This document shows, piece by piece, positions 1 through 5,161 of a stretch of DNA of 5,256 nucleotides (position 1 is its first letter; every line of letters starts with the position of its first letter). This stretch comes from an uncultured Methylococcaceae bacterium. GTDB taxonomy: Bacteria > Pseudomonadota > Gammaproteobacteria > Methylococcales > Methylomonadaceae. The DNA lies in assembly GCA_903939355.1 (NCBI GenBank), contig CAJAHC010000310.1, forward strand, positions 1-5,256, read 5' to 3'. The position numbers and the translations under genes were made by a program. The notes below the pieces were generated by a model. That model ran no database searches, was not told the DNA's origin, and was given only the letters and a program-made list of their open reading frames with translations.

Positions 1-1
1 C

Positions 2-214
2 CAATATCTTTATGCTAATGGCGTAAAAGATCATGAAAATTATAGGTATAACCCACCACATAGTGATAAAGCTATGATGACAGCATCTAGTAAAGAGATT
101 AGAGACAAATGGCGTACGGAAAATAAATCCTATAACTTAGGGTATGCTGAAGCTATTGGGCAATATAGAAAAAAAGAGAAAATATCGGGTCTATCTTCTC
201 CATTATCTAAATAA
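2..214 (+). CDS. 3' end of an unidentified protein, cut by the window edge
   Basis: An open frame enters from the left edge and runs to a TAA at 212-214, giving the last 70 residues of a protein. The text is hydrophilic and rich in Tyr, Asn, Lys and Glu (for example ENYRYNPPHSDKAMM and KEIRDKWRTENKSYNLGY), with no membrane segment or Cys. The only in-frame Met codons are the adjacent pair at 74-79, which would leave only 47 residues, so the true start is probably outside the window. I recognise no family. It converges on the minus-strand genes: only 3 bases separate its stop from the end of the reconstructed small ORF at 218. No terminator hairpin is visible behind it. Coding status is inferred from the open frame, the plausible protein-like composition and this tight tail-to-tail arrangement. 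Confidence 0.55.
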   Translation, partial: QYLYANGVKDHENYRYNPPHSDKAMMTASSKEIRDKWRTENKSYNLGYAEAIGQYRKKEKISGLSSPLSK

Positions 215-217
215 TTT

Positions 218-338
218 TCATTCATACAGTTCTGGTTCAGTAGCTAACCAATCAAGTAAGTTCATAGAACTTGGCATGTCGATCGAGAATAATCTTCGTA
301 ATACCGAAACCATCTTCTATAATCACTTCATTTATCAT
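218..338 (-). pseudogene. small ORF coupled to the protease stop, apparently frameshifted
   Basis: An ATG at 336-338 overlaps the TGA of the protease (335-337) as ATGA, the usual arrangement for translational coupling. As written it encodes 28 residues, MINEVIIEDGFGITKIILDR followed by HAKFYELT, and stops at TGA 252-254. Removing one T of the TT at 254-255 (minus strand ACTTGATTGG read as ACTGATTGG) continues the frame as DWLATEPELYE to a TGA at 218-220, giving 39 residues. That end lies 3 bases from the stop of the convergent gene, which makes the longer reading attractive. There is no signal peptide and I know no family. It may be a real 28-residue peptide, a frameshifted 39-residue gene, a sequencing error, or chance. 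The plus strand is also open here, so coding is not certain. Confidence 0.4.
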
Positions 339-2542
339 TTTGGTAAAGAAGGCCCCACACTAACTGTTTGAGTAACTTGTAGTGCCGCACTGAAATTAGC
401 ATTGCCTGGCTGATTGGCAACAATAGTACAAGACCCGACTTTTATTCCTTTCACTTTAGAGCCTTTTACACTGCATATATCTGGTGTGAATGTTTTATAT
501 TTTAACGCCAAACCTGATGTTAATGAGGCTGGCATCTGAATACTTTGTTTTACCCTAATATAAGTAATCGGCCTAAAGACAATGCTCTGGGGTATCTTAG
601 TCACAGCGATATCCTGAGTAACTTCTTGAGCCGCACTGAAATTAGCACTACCTGATTGATTGGCAGCAATAGTACAAGATCCCACTTTTATGGCTGTTAC
701 AGTACCTCCACTTAATTTACAAATTAGCGGTGTTTTACTCGTATAAGTGACCGTTAAACCAGAAGATGCGGTTGCAGATAAAACCGCTGCATGTTTTACC
801 CATAAGGGTAGTGCTAAGTTGAAAGTGATAACTTGTGATCCATAGGCATCACCCGCAATTAAATCGTTAAACAAATTACTGTTAATAGTGCCTAATCCTG
901 TTGCATTATCATAGCCAGGACCTGCGCGGTAATGAAAGTTATTGCCTTGAGTTATGTCATGAAAATCATCAAGATAGCTTGAAGTTGCCTCCAAAGCGTA
1001 AAGCCTTGGCAGCAGATGCCCCATAACGGCTTTTCCATCCAGTACCCGTTGCTCATTAACTAAAGCTAAATAGGCCGCCCACAAAGGAGCAGCAGCACTT
1101 GTTCCGCCCATCTCCTGCCATTGACCATTAAAGTAATCGGAGTACCCTGTATTTATATCAGCATTAAGTGCAACATCTGGAACATTTCTAAATCTGGTTG
1201 ATGCTATTCCCGGAACACCTATTTGATAACTTGGAATTGGCCAAATTACACTTACACCTCCTCCTGCACCCCGAGAAGCCAACCCATCATTCCAAACACT
1301 TTCTGAAGAATAGTTTTGCGAGGCATCCAGAATGAGGCTTGTGCCACCCACACCTACCACGTAGGGGTTCGACGCAGGATCATCCACATTTAAAACATGA
1401 CCGGACGGAGTGTCATAAGCGCCATTATCCCCTGATGCAGCGAATAGCGTCTGTCCTTGAGCAGCCATTTGCATAAATATTTGATTTTCTGCATCTAAAG
1501 CAACTTTCCCTATCTCACGCTCAGGGCTACCCCAAGAAGTGCTTATTTGTTTTGCCGTATTATCATCTGCTATTCGTTGGTAAATACTCAACGTACCCTT
1601 TGGATTATTTGGGCCTTCATAAACTATAATCTTCTCGAGGCCTTGAGCTACCGCCAATACCATTTCAATATCCAATGTCACTTCTCCAGCTCCTCCCCCC
1701 CCCCGTGGAACGGGAACGCCATCAAAACCATCAACTAGAACATTTTCAAGTGGTATAGCGGGTAAATTAAAATATTGTTGATAAGTTAAAATATCACTTT
1801 TTGTATATCCGTCTTGCTCAAATAAAGCTACAACCTGACCCTTTCCTGTTGTAGGAATAGTGGTTAAATTATAGGCTTTTCTTATATCGTTTGGACTAAA
1901 TGCATTCCCAAGACCCGTGCCATTTTGTAGGGGCGATTGCGCTGATTTAGTCTTGTTTATTTGCATTCTGTTATGATGCCGATTGATCACTGAATTATCT
2001 AACCCAATGATGCCTATAACTTTAGTAGCGATTAATGAAGGTAATTCAGGATTCGTGTCTGGAGCATAAAAAGACTTATTTTTTTTAGTATAGGTATTTA
2101 AATTTACTTGTAGTGAATTTTCAATCTTAGCCACCGGTGCTGAAACCTTAAGCAAGGTTCTGTTTTCATGACTTTTCCCTATAGCATATCCTTTTGATAT
2201 GAAATAATTTTTAACAGCATTATAATCACTTTGAGTCGGACCATAATTAGCTGTAAATTCAGTTGGAGTTAAATATTTTCCATATAAAGCATCTTTAGGA
2301 TCGTATAACCGCTGCAATAAGATTTTTAGATCTGATTGATTCCTTAAAGGCAATGCCACCGTTAAGTCCAGTTGCTTTGCTGTTGCCATGCGTCCTTTAT
2401 ATTGAGCTTGACTTATATTTGCTTCAGGTACATGCCCAGGCAAATTGCTATAAGCATTATCTGCAAGCGCTTCTTCAGACAGTAATAAACAAGAAATTAT
2501 GATTATTACAAAATTATATAAATGTATTTTTCTTGGGTTCAT
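335..2542 (-). CDS. secreted sedolisin (S53, kumamolisin-like) serine-carboxyl protease
   Basis: A 735-residue protein, counted from the ATG at 2540-2542; an upstream in-frame TTG (2561-2563) would only add a tail before the signal peptide. Residues 1-27 form a signal peptide (basic MNPRK, hydrophobic core FVIIIISCLLL, cleavage after ALA). About residues 37-185 match the pro-kumamolisin activation domain (YDPKDALYGKYLTPTEF). The catalytic domain follows: Glu287 and Asp291 in GEVTLDIEM, oxyanion Asp372 in AASGDNGAYD, nucleophile Ser482 in GGTSAAAP, and the C-terminal calcium-site region DITQGN...GPGYDNATGLG. All key residues are present with family-like spacing, so an active, self-maturing endopeptidase working outside the cytoplasm, typically at acidic pH, is expected. 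Residues about 570-735 are two similar 80-residue, probably Ig-like, repeats with two Cys each. No good Shine-Dalgarno is seen. It has its own leader behind a terminator and is coupled to a small ORF. The substrate is unknown. Confidence 0.93.
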   Translation of the reverse strand: MNPRKIHLYNFVIIIISCLLLSEEALADNAYSNLPGHVPEANISQAQYKGRMATAKQLDLTVALPLRNQSDLKILLQRLYDPKDALYGKYLTPTEFTANYGPTQSDYNAVKNYFISKGYAIGKSHENRTLLKVSAPVAKIENSLQVNLNTYTKKNKSFYAPDTNPELPSLIATKVIGIIGLDNSVINRHHNRMQINKTKSAQSPLQNGTGLGNAFSPNDIRKAYNLTTIPTTGKGQVVALFEQDGYTKSDILTYQQYFNLPAIPLENVLVDGFDGVPVPRGGGGAGEVTLDIEMVLAVAQGLEKIIVYEGPNNPKGTLSIYQRIADDNTAKQISTSWGSPEREIGKVALDAENQIFMQMAAQGQTLFAASGDNGAYDTPSGHVLNVDDPASNPYVVGVGGTSLILDASQNYSSESVWNDGLASRGAGGGVSVIWPIPSYQIGVPGIASTRFRNVPDVALNADINTGYSDYFNGQWQEMGGTSAAAPLWAAYLALVNEQRVLDGKAVMGHLLPRLYALEATSSYLDDFHDITQGNNFHYRAGPGYDNATGLGTINSNLFNDLIAGDAYGSQVITFNLALPLWVKHAAVLSATASSGLTVTYTSKTPLICKLSGGTVTAIKVGSCTIAANQSGSANFSAAQEVTQDIAVTKIPQSIVFRPITYIRVKQSIQMPASLTSGLALKYKTFTPDICSVKGSKVKGIKVGSCTIVANQPGNANFSAALQVTQTVSVGPSLPK
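370..691 (-). repeat. tandem C-terminal repeats of the protease (two arms, 246 bp apart)
   Basis: Bases 370-445 and 616-691 are direct repeats with about 10 mismatches in 76, offset by 246 bp (82 codons). They encode the matching ends of two tandem domains, each starting with Q-(V/S)-I-x-F and containing SGL, TP..C, KVGSCTI.ANQ.G.ANFSAA and a final V.Q...V. The pattern resembles Ig-like repeats common in large bacterial surface proteins. Two conserved Cys per repeat could form a disulfide. The higher identity at this end suggests recent duplication or gene conversion. Confidence 0.85.
1695..1704 (-). repeat. ten-base G tract inside the protease gene
   Basis: The coding strand carries ten consecutive G (ten C on the plus strand), encoding the glycines of VPRGGGGAGE just before the catalytic Glu/Asp pair. 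In the present length the gene is in frame. Loss of one G brings in TGA within about 9 codons, and gain of one brings in TGA within about 13 codons, so either slip would delete the catalytic domain. Confidence 0.9.
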
Positions 2543-2600
2543 GTTTATTTTACAAAGCCCCAATTAAATTATTTTTCGAAACATCTACTCTTTTTTTTAT

Positions 2601-2658
2601 TTTGCAATATATATGATTCCAGTTTGGAAGTATGTTTGTTTAATTCTTATATTGCAAA
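2601..2658. repeat. inverted repeat with TTGCAA cores, possible operator
   Basis: TTTGCAATATA (2601-2611) and TATATTGCAAA (2648-2658) are exact 11-bp inverted copies, each containing the palindrome TTGCAA, with 36 bases between them. They lie in the protease leader and overlap or flank the best promoter candidate, so they could be a regulator site. In such AT-rich DNA chance is a real alternative. Confidence 0.35.
2629..2657 (-). promoter_or_regulatory. candidate sigma70 promoter for the protease
   Basis: On the minus strand TTGCAA (2652-2657, 4 of 6 to the -35 consensus) is followed after exactly 17 bases by CATACT (2629-2634, 4 of 6 to the -10 consensus). Transcription would start about 80 bases before the ATG. 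The match is modest and AT-rich DNA offers alternatives such as TATATT nearer the gene. Confidence 0.25.
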
Positions 2659-2788
2659 TAATTCCATATTTTTAAACTATGTTTTTTGGTCGATATGTTA
2701 TTACACCCTAAAATCCAGTTAAAGCCACCGTTGGACATTCTGTCGGAGCCGATTCTCATCAACACCTTATTTACATAACGACAAACAC

Positions 2789-2812
2789 AAAAAAGCCCTA
2801 ACTAAAGGGCTT
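2789..2812 (-). terminator. Rho-independent terminator behind the DUF1566 gene
   Basis: On the minus strand AAGCCCT, a six-base loop and AGGGCTT form a perfect 7-bp stem (2793-2799 with 2806-2812), followed by a run of T (2789-2794). It lies about 33 bases after the TAA of the DUF1566 gene, the expected place, and separates that gene from the protease. The plus-strand side lacks a comparable T run, so it probably works in one direction. Confidence 0.88.
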
Positions 2813-2845
2813 GATTTGAAAGCAAAGTGTTACAAGGTTAAATAG

Positions 2846-3519
2846 TTAAAAAGCTCGCACCGCCCTGACTGGCAGAGTGCTGTCCTTCTTGTCATAGCCC
2901 ATGTTGCCACGGTTGAAAATCTGGAAAAATGCGTACGAGCTACCTACCTCATTAGAGGGCCAGTAGCCGTTACTAGCAAAACCACCCTTGTTTTTATTTT
3001 TCCCTACAGCACCATCCCCAATATTGCTATACATGAGATTTAATTCGTACTTTGATGGTAAGTACCAATCCCCGTAGCATTTTTCAGGGGGGGATGCCTG
3101 TACAAGGAGTGACACCATCGCCTTGAATACTGTAATTCGCCGCCACCAAAGCGGCATAATTGACGGGAGTGGGCGGTGGTGTACTTCCATTTTCTGTACA
3201 ATACGCGAGGGTGATCAACTCACTACAGGCAAGACCAACACTGGTTTGTGTTGAAATTATCACCTCAGTATTACTAGCTCCTGCATACAAACCATCTGCT
3301 GTGGCATTGGTTATAAAATAAGTGCCGTTGTACCAATGTACGCCTAGCCCTCCATTTTGATCGGCTTTAGCAGCAATCAAACCATGTTGACCACCAACAT
3401 CAACAAAGAAAATAATACCGCCTTGGTATGATTGGCCAACCTTAAGTGCCTCAAGCAGCATTTGCAACAAATAAACCCATGGCCAGCAACAACAACGCAA
3501 ACATTCTTTTGAATTTCAT
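2846..3519 (-). pseudogene. secreted DUF1566 / Lcl C-terminal domain protein, two frameshifts
   Basis: Three reading frames join into one protein. Frame one (ATG 3517-3519) gives a signal peptide, MKFKRMFALLLLAMGLFVANAA, and stops at TGA 3451-3453. Deleting one T of the pair 3453-3454 continues as EALKVGQSYQGGIIFFVD, GQHGLIAAK, WYNGTY and IISTQ to TPCTGIPP, which stops at 3084. Deleting one C of the seven-base run 3087-3093 continues as EKCYGDWYLPSKYELNL to VRAVRAF and a TAA at 2846. The corrected length is 223 residues, and the span fits exactly 224 codons plus two bases. The family (PF07603) is the C-terminal domain of Legionella collagen-like adhesin and many short secreted proteins. Its C-terminus resembles the C-type-lectin-like regions diversified by retroelements. 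A second ATG at 3532-3534 is in frame upstream. As written only the signal peptide would be made. It could be a pseudogene, a phase-variable gene, or an intact gene with sequencing errors. Confidence 0.87.
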
Positions 3520-3540
3520 CGATATATAATCCATTTAGTA

Positions 3541-3546
3541 AGTATA
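3541..3546 (-). promoter_or_regulatory. candidate -10 element for the DUF1566 gene
   Basis: TATACT on the minus strand (5 of 6 to consensus) lies about 21 bases before the ATG at 3519. The best hexamer 17 bases further upstream, TCGATT, is a poor -35. If used, the upstream ATG at 3532-3534 would sit almost at the transcript start, favouring 3519 as the start codon. Confidence 0.25.
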
Positions 3547-3650
3547 TGTTTGATATTGTTTTAATCGACCATACTCCTTATCTAAATCAAATGATATATT
3601 TTGTTACATTTATAGTTATCTCGTCGTCATCGAATCTAACTGTTCTTTTC

Positions 3651-3667
3651 TTGGGTTGGGTTGGGTT
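3651..3667 (+). repeat. three and a half TTGGG units in an otherwise empty spacer
   Basis: TTGGG is repeated three times plus TT, flanked by CTTTTC-type pyrimidine runs on both sides. It lies in the 3520-3692 gap between the DUF1566 gene and the decayed gene. No gene is visible in that gap on either strand, and no terminator either. Three G triplets are one short of a standard quadruplex. Confidence 0.7.
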
Positions 3668-3692
3668 GCTTTTCTTTTAATCAACGCTATAT

Positions 3693-4000
3693 TTACAGTG
3701 CAGATTGCATTGAAGCTTGAACTCGCTCTTTCCCTATAAATTGTTGTGAGTAAGAATAGGACGACTTCCCATCATCCGTTCAGTGCAGTCTGCAACCTTT
3801 ATTAATGTACCCTAGCCTAATGGTATCTTTTTTTCCGTGATAGAAGATGACGGGGTCTCCGTTTTCGGCCACCAAAGGTCCTGAGTTTCCCTGTCTGGAA
3901 GCGCTAGTGCCACCGCTGTAAATTCCTCGTTCGTGTGAGCTTTCTCCAGCATCTCCAACCAATCTTCTAAGCTCGATGCCGTCTTTTTCCCAGTTTCCAT
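3693..4000 (-). pseudogene. decayed paralogue sharing an N-terminal module with its neighbour; ART-like motif
   Basis: The ATG at 3998-4000 starts METGKKTASSLEDWLEMLEK and AHTNEEFTAVALALPDRETQ. This repeats the start of the gene just upstream (shared METGK, LE.W..ML..AHT.EE..AV..ALP). As written the frame ends as 62 residues at about 3812. Replacing one lost base near 3880 moves into a frame reading GPLVAENGDPVIFYHGKKD and on to TGA 3780-3782. The same frame stays open past that TGA for 28 codons (TDDGKSSYSYSQQFIGKERV and on) to TAA 3693-3695, so the TGA may be a nonsense mutation (LHW to LH-stop). The NGDPVIFYHG block is like the start of ADP-ribosyltransferase-like domains in phage polyvalent proteins (xNGEPLxVYHGT), from memory of the family only. 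The remaining domain is short and incomplete. It lies 39 bases behind the intact paralogue, probably co-transcribed. Confidence 0.6.
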
Positions 4001-4039
4001 AAAAACTCGTTACTTAGCCTTATTACTAGGTTTACGCTA

Positions 4040-4615
4040 TTAACGCTTAGCAGCACTGACTAATTGAGCGTAGTCACGTAAACATTCTTGTTTTATTTCT
4101 TTAACACTATCAGAATCGTCATCATCAATTCCCCAACAAAAAAACTCTAGCCATACATGAATGATGGTTCTTAAGCGTTCTTGAACTTCTAGTTCATAGG
4201 GTGTAGCAACCCATATATCAGAGTCAACTCCAACATAATGAGACCTTACATCAAGCCAATCATAGGTTCTGCCATTATTCATTAACCCTGTAGTATGTAA
4301 GTTCACTGGCACAGCTTTTGTTAGAGTAATATAAAGCCTATCTGGATTGCAGAGAAAATCTTGTAACGGTAAACCGATTGCCTTTTCAAATAATTTGACA
4401 TGGTCTTGGCATAGACTCTTGAAAACTTCTCCGTCTAATGGCTGATAGTGATCAGGCATTACTATATAGTCGTTTATAGATGGCATTGGTTCCAACGGCT
4501 TTCTAAGATTTGGGAGCGCATGAATTACTGCCCTATATTCTTCTTGCGTGTGAGCGTTCATGAGCATTGCTCGCCAAGCTTCCAAGTTAAAATCCTGCTC
4601 TTTTCCAGTTTCCAT
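4040..4615 (-). CDS. intact 191-residue protein of unknown function with shared N-terminal module
   Basis: Starts at ATG 4613-4615 (a weak TAGG lies 5-8 bases upstream) and ends at TAA 4040-4042. I recognise no family. Residues 1-36 form the module METGK...LEAWRAML.NAHTQEEYRAVIHALP, likely helical, shared with the decayed gene downstream. The following 155 residues are unrelated to that gene: a Pro-rich linker (LRKPLEPMPSINDY), a mixed region with LFEKAIGLPLQDFL and DRLYITLTKAVPVNLHTTGL, a Trp-rich stretch (YDWLDVRSHY, DIWVATPYE), then helices LQERLRTIIHVWLEFF-like and an acidic turn GIDDDDSDS before a basic end. There is no signal peptide and no clear membrane helix, so it is probably cytoplasmic or exported by a system that uses no Sec signal. 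The choice of start is supported by the identical METGK start of the paralogue. Coding confidence is high; function is open. Confidence 0.8.
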   Translation of the reverse strand: METGKEQDFNLEAWRAMLMNAHTQEEYRAVIHALPNLRKPLEPMPSINDYIVMPDHYQPLDGEVFKSLCQDHVKLFEKAIGLPLQDFLCNPDRLYITLTKAVPVNLHTTGLMNNGRTYDWLDVRSHYVGVDSDIWVATPYELEVQERLRTIIHVWLEFFCWGIDDDDSDSVKEIKQECLRDYAQLVSAAKR

Positions 4616-4655
4616 AATGCCTATTTATTGATAGCTTTTGAAAAACTTACTCCAA

Positions 4656-4778
4656 TTACCAGCCTCTTTTCGCCTGCCCATCTAATAGTATCGCATTACC
4701 GCCTAATAATGATTTATTAGCAGCGTTGATTATTGCATTAACGGCTAATGTAGTGATGTCATTCGCAAATAAACAGCA
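4656..4778 (-). pseudogene. macrodomain (ADP-ribose binding) remnant
   Basis: The minus strand is open from TGA 4779-4781 to TAA 4656-4658 without any start codon. It reads LFANDITTLAV, NAIINAANKSLLGG, then NAILLDGQAKRGW. The first part fits the N-terminal ADP-ribose-binding signature of macrodomains (GDIT.L.VDAIVNAAN.SLLGGGGVDGAIH). The end, DGQAKRGW, resembles the later block TGQAKIT.GY, as if about 20 residues containing GGVDGAIH were deleted. Macrodomains bind or remove ADP-ribose from proteins or nucleic acids; this fragment lacks the catalytic loop and cannot work. No 5' part is visible upstream in any frame. It ends 40 bases before the 191-residue gene. Confidence 0.65.
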
Positions 4779-5032
4779 TCATCAATACCCACCCTCCGGG
4801 GAGAGGCTCCTCTGGCATTTAAGTACCTAGCTCAGACATGGACTATGATCCGCTCAAACAATCTTGATACCAGTACCCACCCCCAGTACCGCAAAACACC
4901 CCCCATGCCTTTTTTAAACACAAAGCTGTAAAAATTTTTATATTTTTGGAAAAGTAATTTAGGTTGTATGCGGTTGGTTTAAATATTGAGCGTGTAAGGG
5001 GCTATGCAGCTGCATACAGGCCAAGTTAGTAA
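4779..5032. other. non-coding stretch with short repeats
   Basis: No convincing gene on either strand. It contains two similar C-rich blocks (ATACCCACCCTCC near 4787 and GTACCCACCCCCA near 4872), a short hairpin AGAGG-CT-CCTCT (4802-4813) without a T run, and an AT-rich segment (about 4910-4990). It may be debris of the macrodomain gene's 5' end and the leader of the Asn-rich block to the right. Confidence 0.5.
5003..5016. repeat. perfect 14-bp palindrome
   Basis: TATGCAGCTGCATA is fully self-complementary. It lies about 50 bases before the Asn-codon-rich block. It could be a protein-binding site or a hairpin. Nothing else identifies its role. Confidence 0.6.
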
Positions 5033-5161
5033 ACAAATTGGCAAGCTTCAAGACTGTCTAATTCCTTATCTACAGAGAACAATAGCAACAACGTATGGAA
5101 CCAGAATTTCAACAATGGCAACCAGAACACCAACACCCATTCTATCAATACCCGATGTTGA
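5033..5161 (+). pseudogene. Asn-codon-rich DUF1566 C-terminus fragment or template-repeat-like sequence
   Basis: Between TAA 5030-5032 and TGA 5159-5161 the plus strand is open but has no start codon. The core (5069-5158) reads STENNSNNVWNQNFNNGNQ then NTNTHSINTRC, built mostly from AAC and AAT codons. This is the text seen at the C-terminal end of DUF1566-type proteins and in template repeats of diversity-generating retroelements, where adenine-rich AAC codons are the mutable positions. The reading aligns codon for codon with the C-terminus of the DUF1566 gene in this window (2891-2950). Upstream of 5069 the homology fades and the expected final LRVRxVR block is missing, so it is either a truncated gene end or a degenerate template. 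The start MQLHTGQV at 5004 belongs to another frame and is unlikely to be a gene. Confidence 0.5.

Larger units (their letters stand above)
2543..2788. other. AT-rich leader between protease and terminator
   Basis: This stretch lacks a convincing gene. It must contain the promoter of the protease, because an intrinsic terminator lies directly upstream. A minus-strand ORF of 39 codons (2640-2759, beginning MRIGSDRMSN) with an AAGG five bases before its ATG is present, but it overlaps the putative promoter and has no recognisable family. The segment 2700-2760 is visibly less AT-rich than the rest and could be a leftover of an older gene. Confidence 0.5.

Noticed and set aside
258..272. AAGTTC-ATA-GAACTT hairpin as a terminator for the convergent genes
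   Set aside because: The stem has six weak pairs and no T run follows on either strand. It also lies inside the small ORF.
144..371. Plus-strand ORF of 75 codons between the partial gene and the protease end
   Set aside because: It overlaps the end of the partial gene in another frame and runs antisense to the protease end and the coupled small ORF. The minus-strand reading is more protein-like and better placed.
1547..1738. Plus-strand ORF inside the protease gene
   Set aside because: Antisense shadow of a clearly conserved catalytic domain.
2561..2563. TTG as upstream start of the protease
   Set aside because: It only adds seven polar residues before a normal signal peptide that begins at ATG 2540-2542.
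2522..2722. Plus-strand hydrophobic ORF of 66 codons in the protease leader
   Set aside because: Composition (Phe, Tyr, Ile, Ser) is what AT-rich DNA gives by chance. It overlaps the start of the protease and its promoter region.
2640..2759. Minus-strand 39-codon ORF with AAGG before the ATG
   Set aside because: It has no recognisable family and overlaps the promoter candidate. It is too short to support on composition alone.
3451..3456. Programmed +1 frameshift at GCT-TGA, as in release factor 2
   Set aside because: The P-site tRNA for GCT cannot re-pair well on CTT, and no Shine-Dalgarno-like stimulator lies just upstream. An indel explains it more simply.
3651..3667. G-quadruplex from TTGGG repeats
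   Set aside because: Only three GGG runs are present, one short of a standard quadruplex.
4448..4720. Plus-strand ORF of 90 codons
   Set aside because: Antisense to the start of the 191-residue gene and the macrodomain remnant, both of which have better support.
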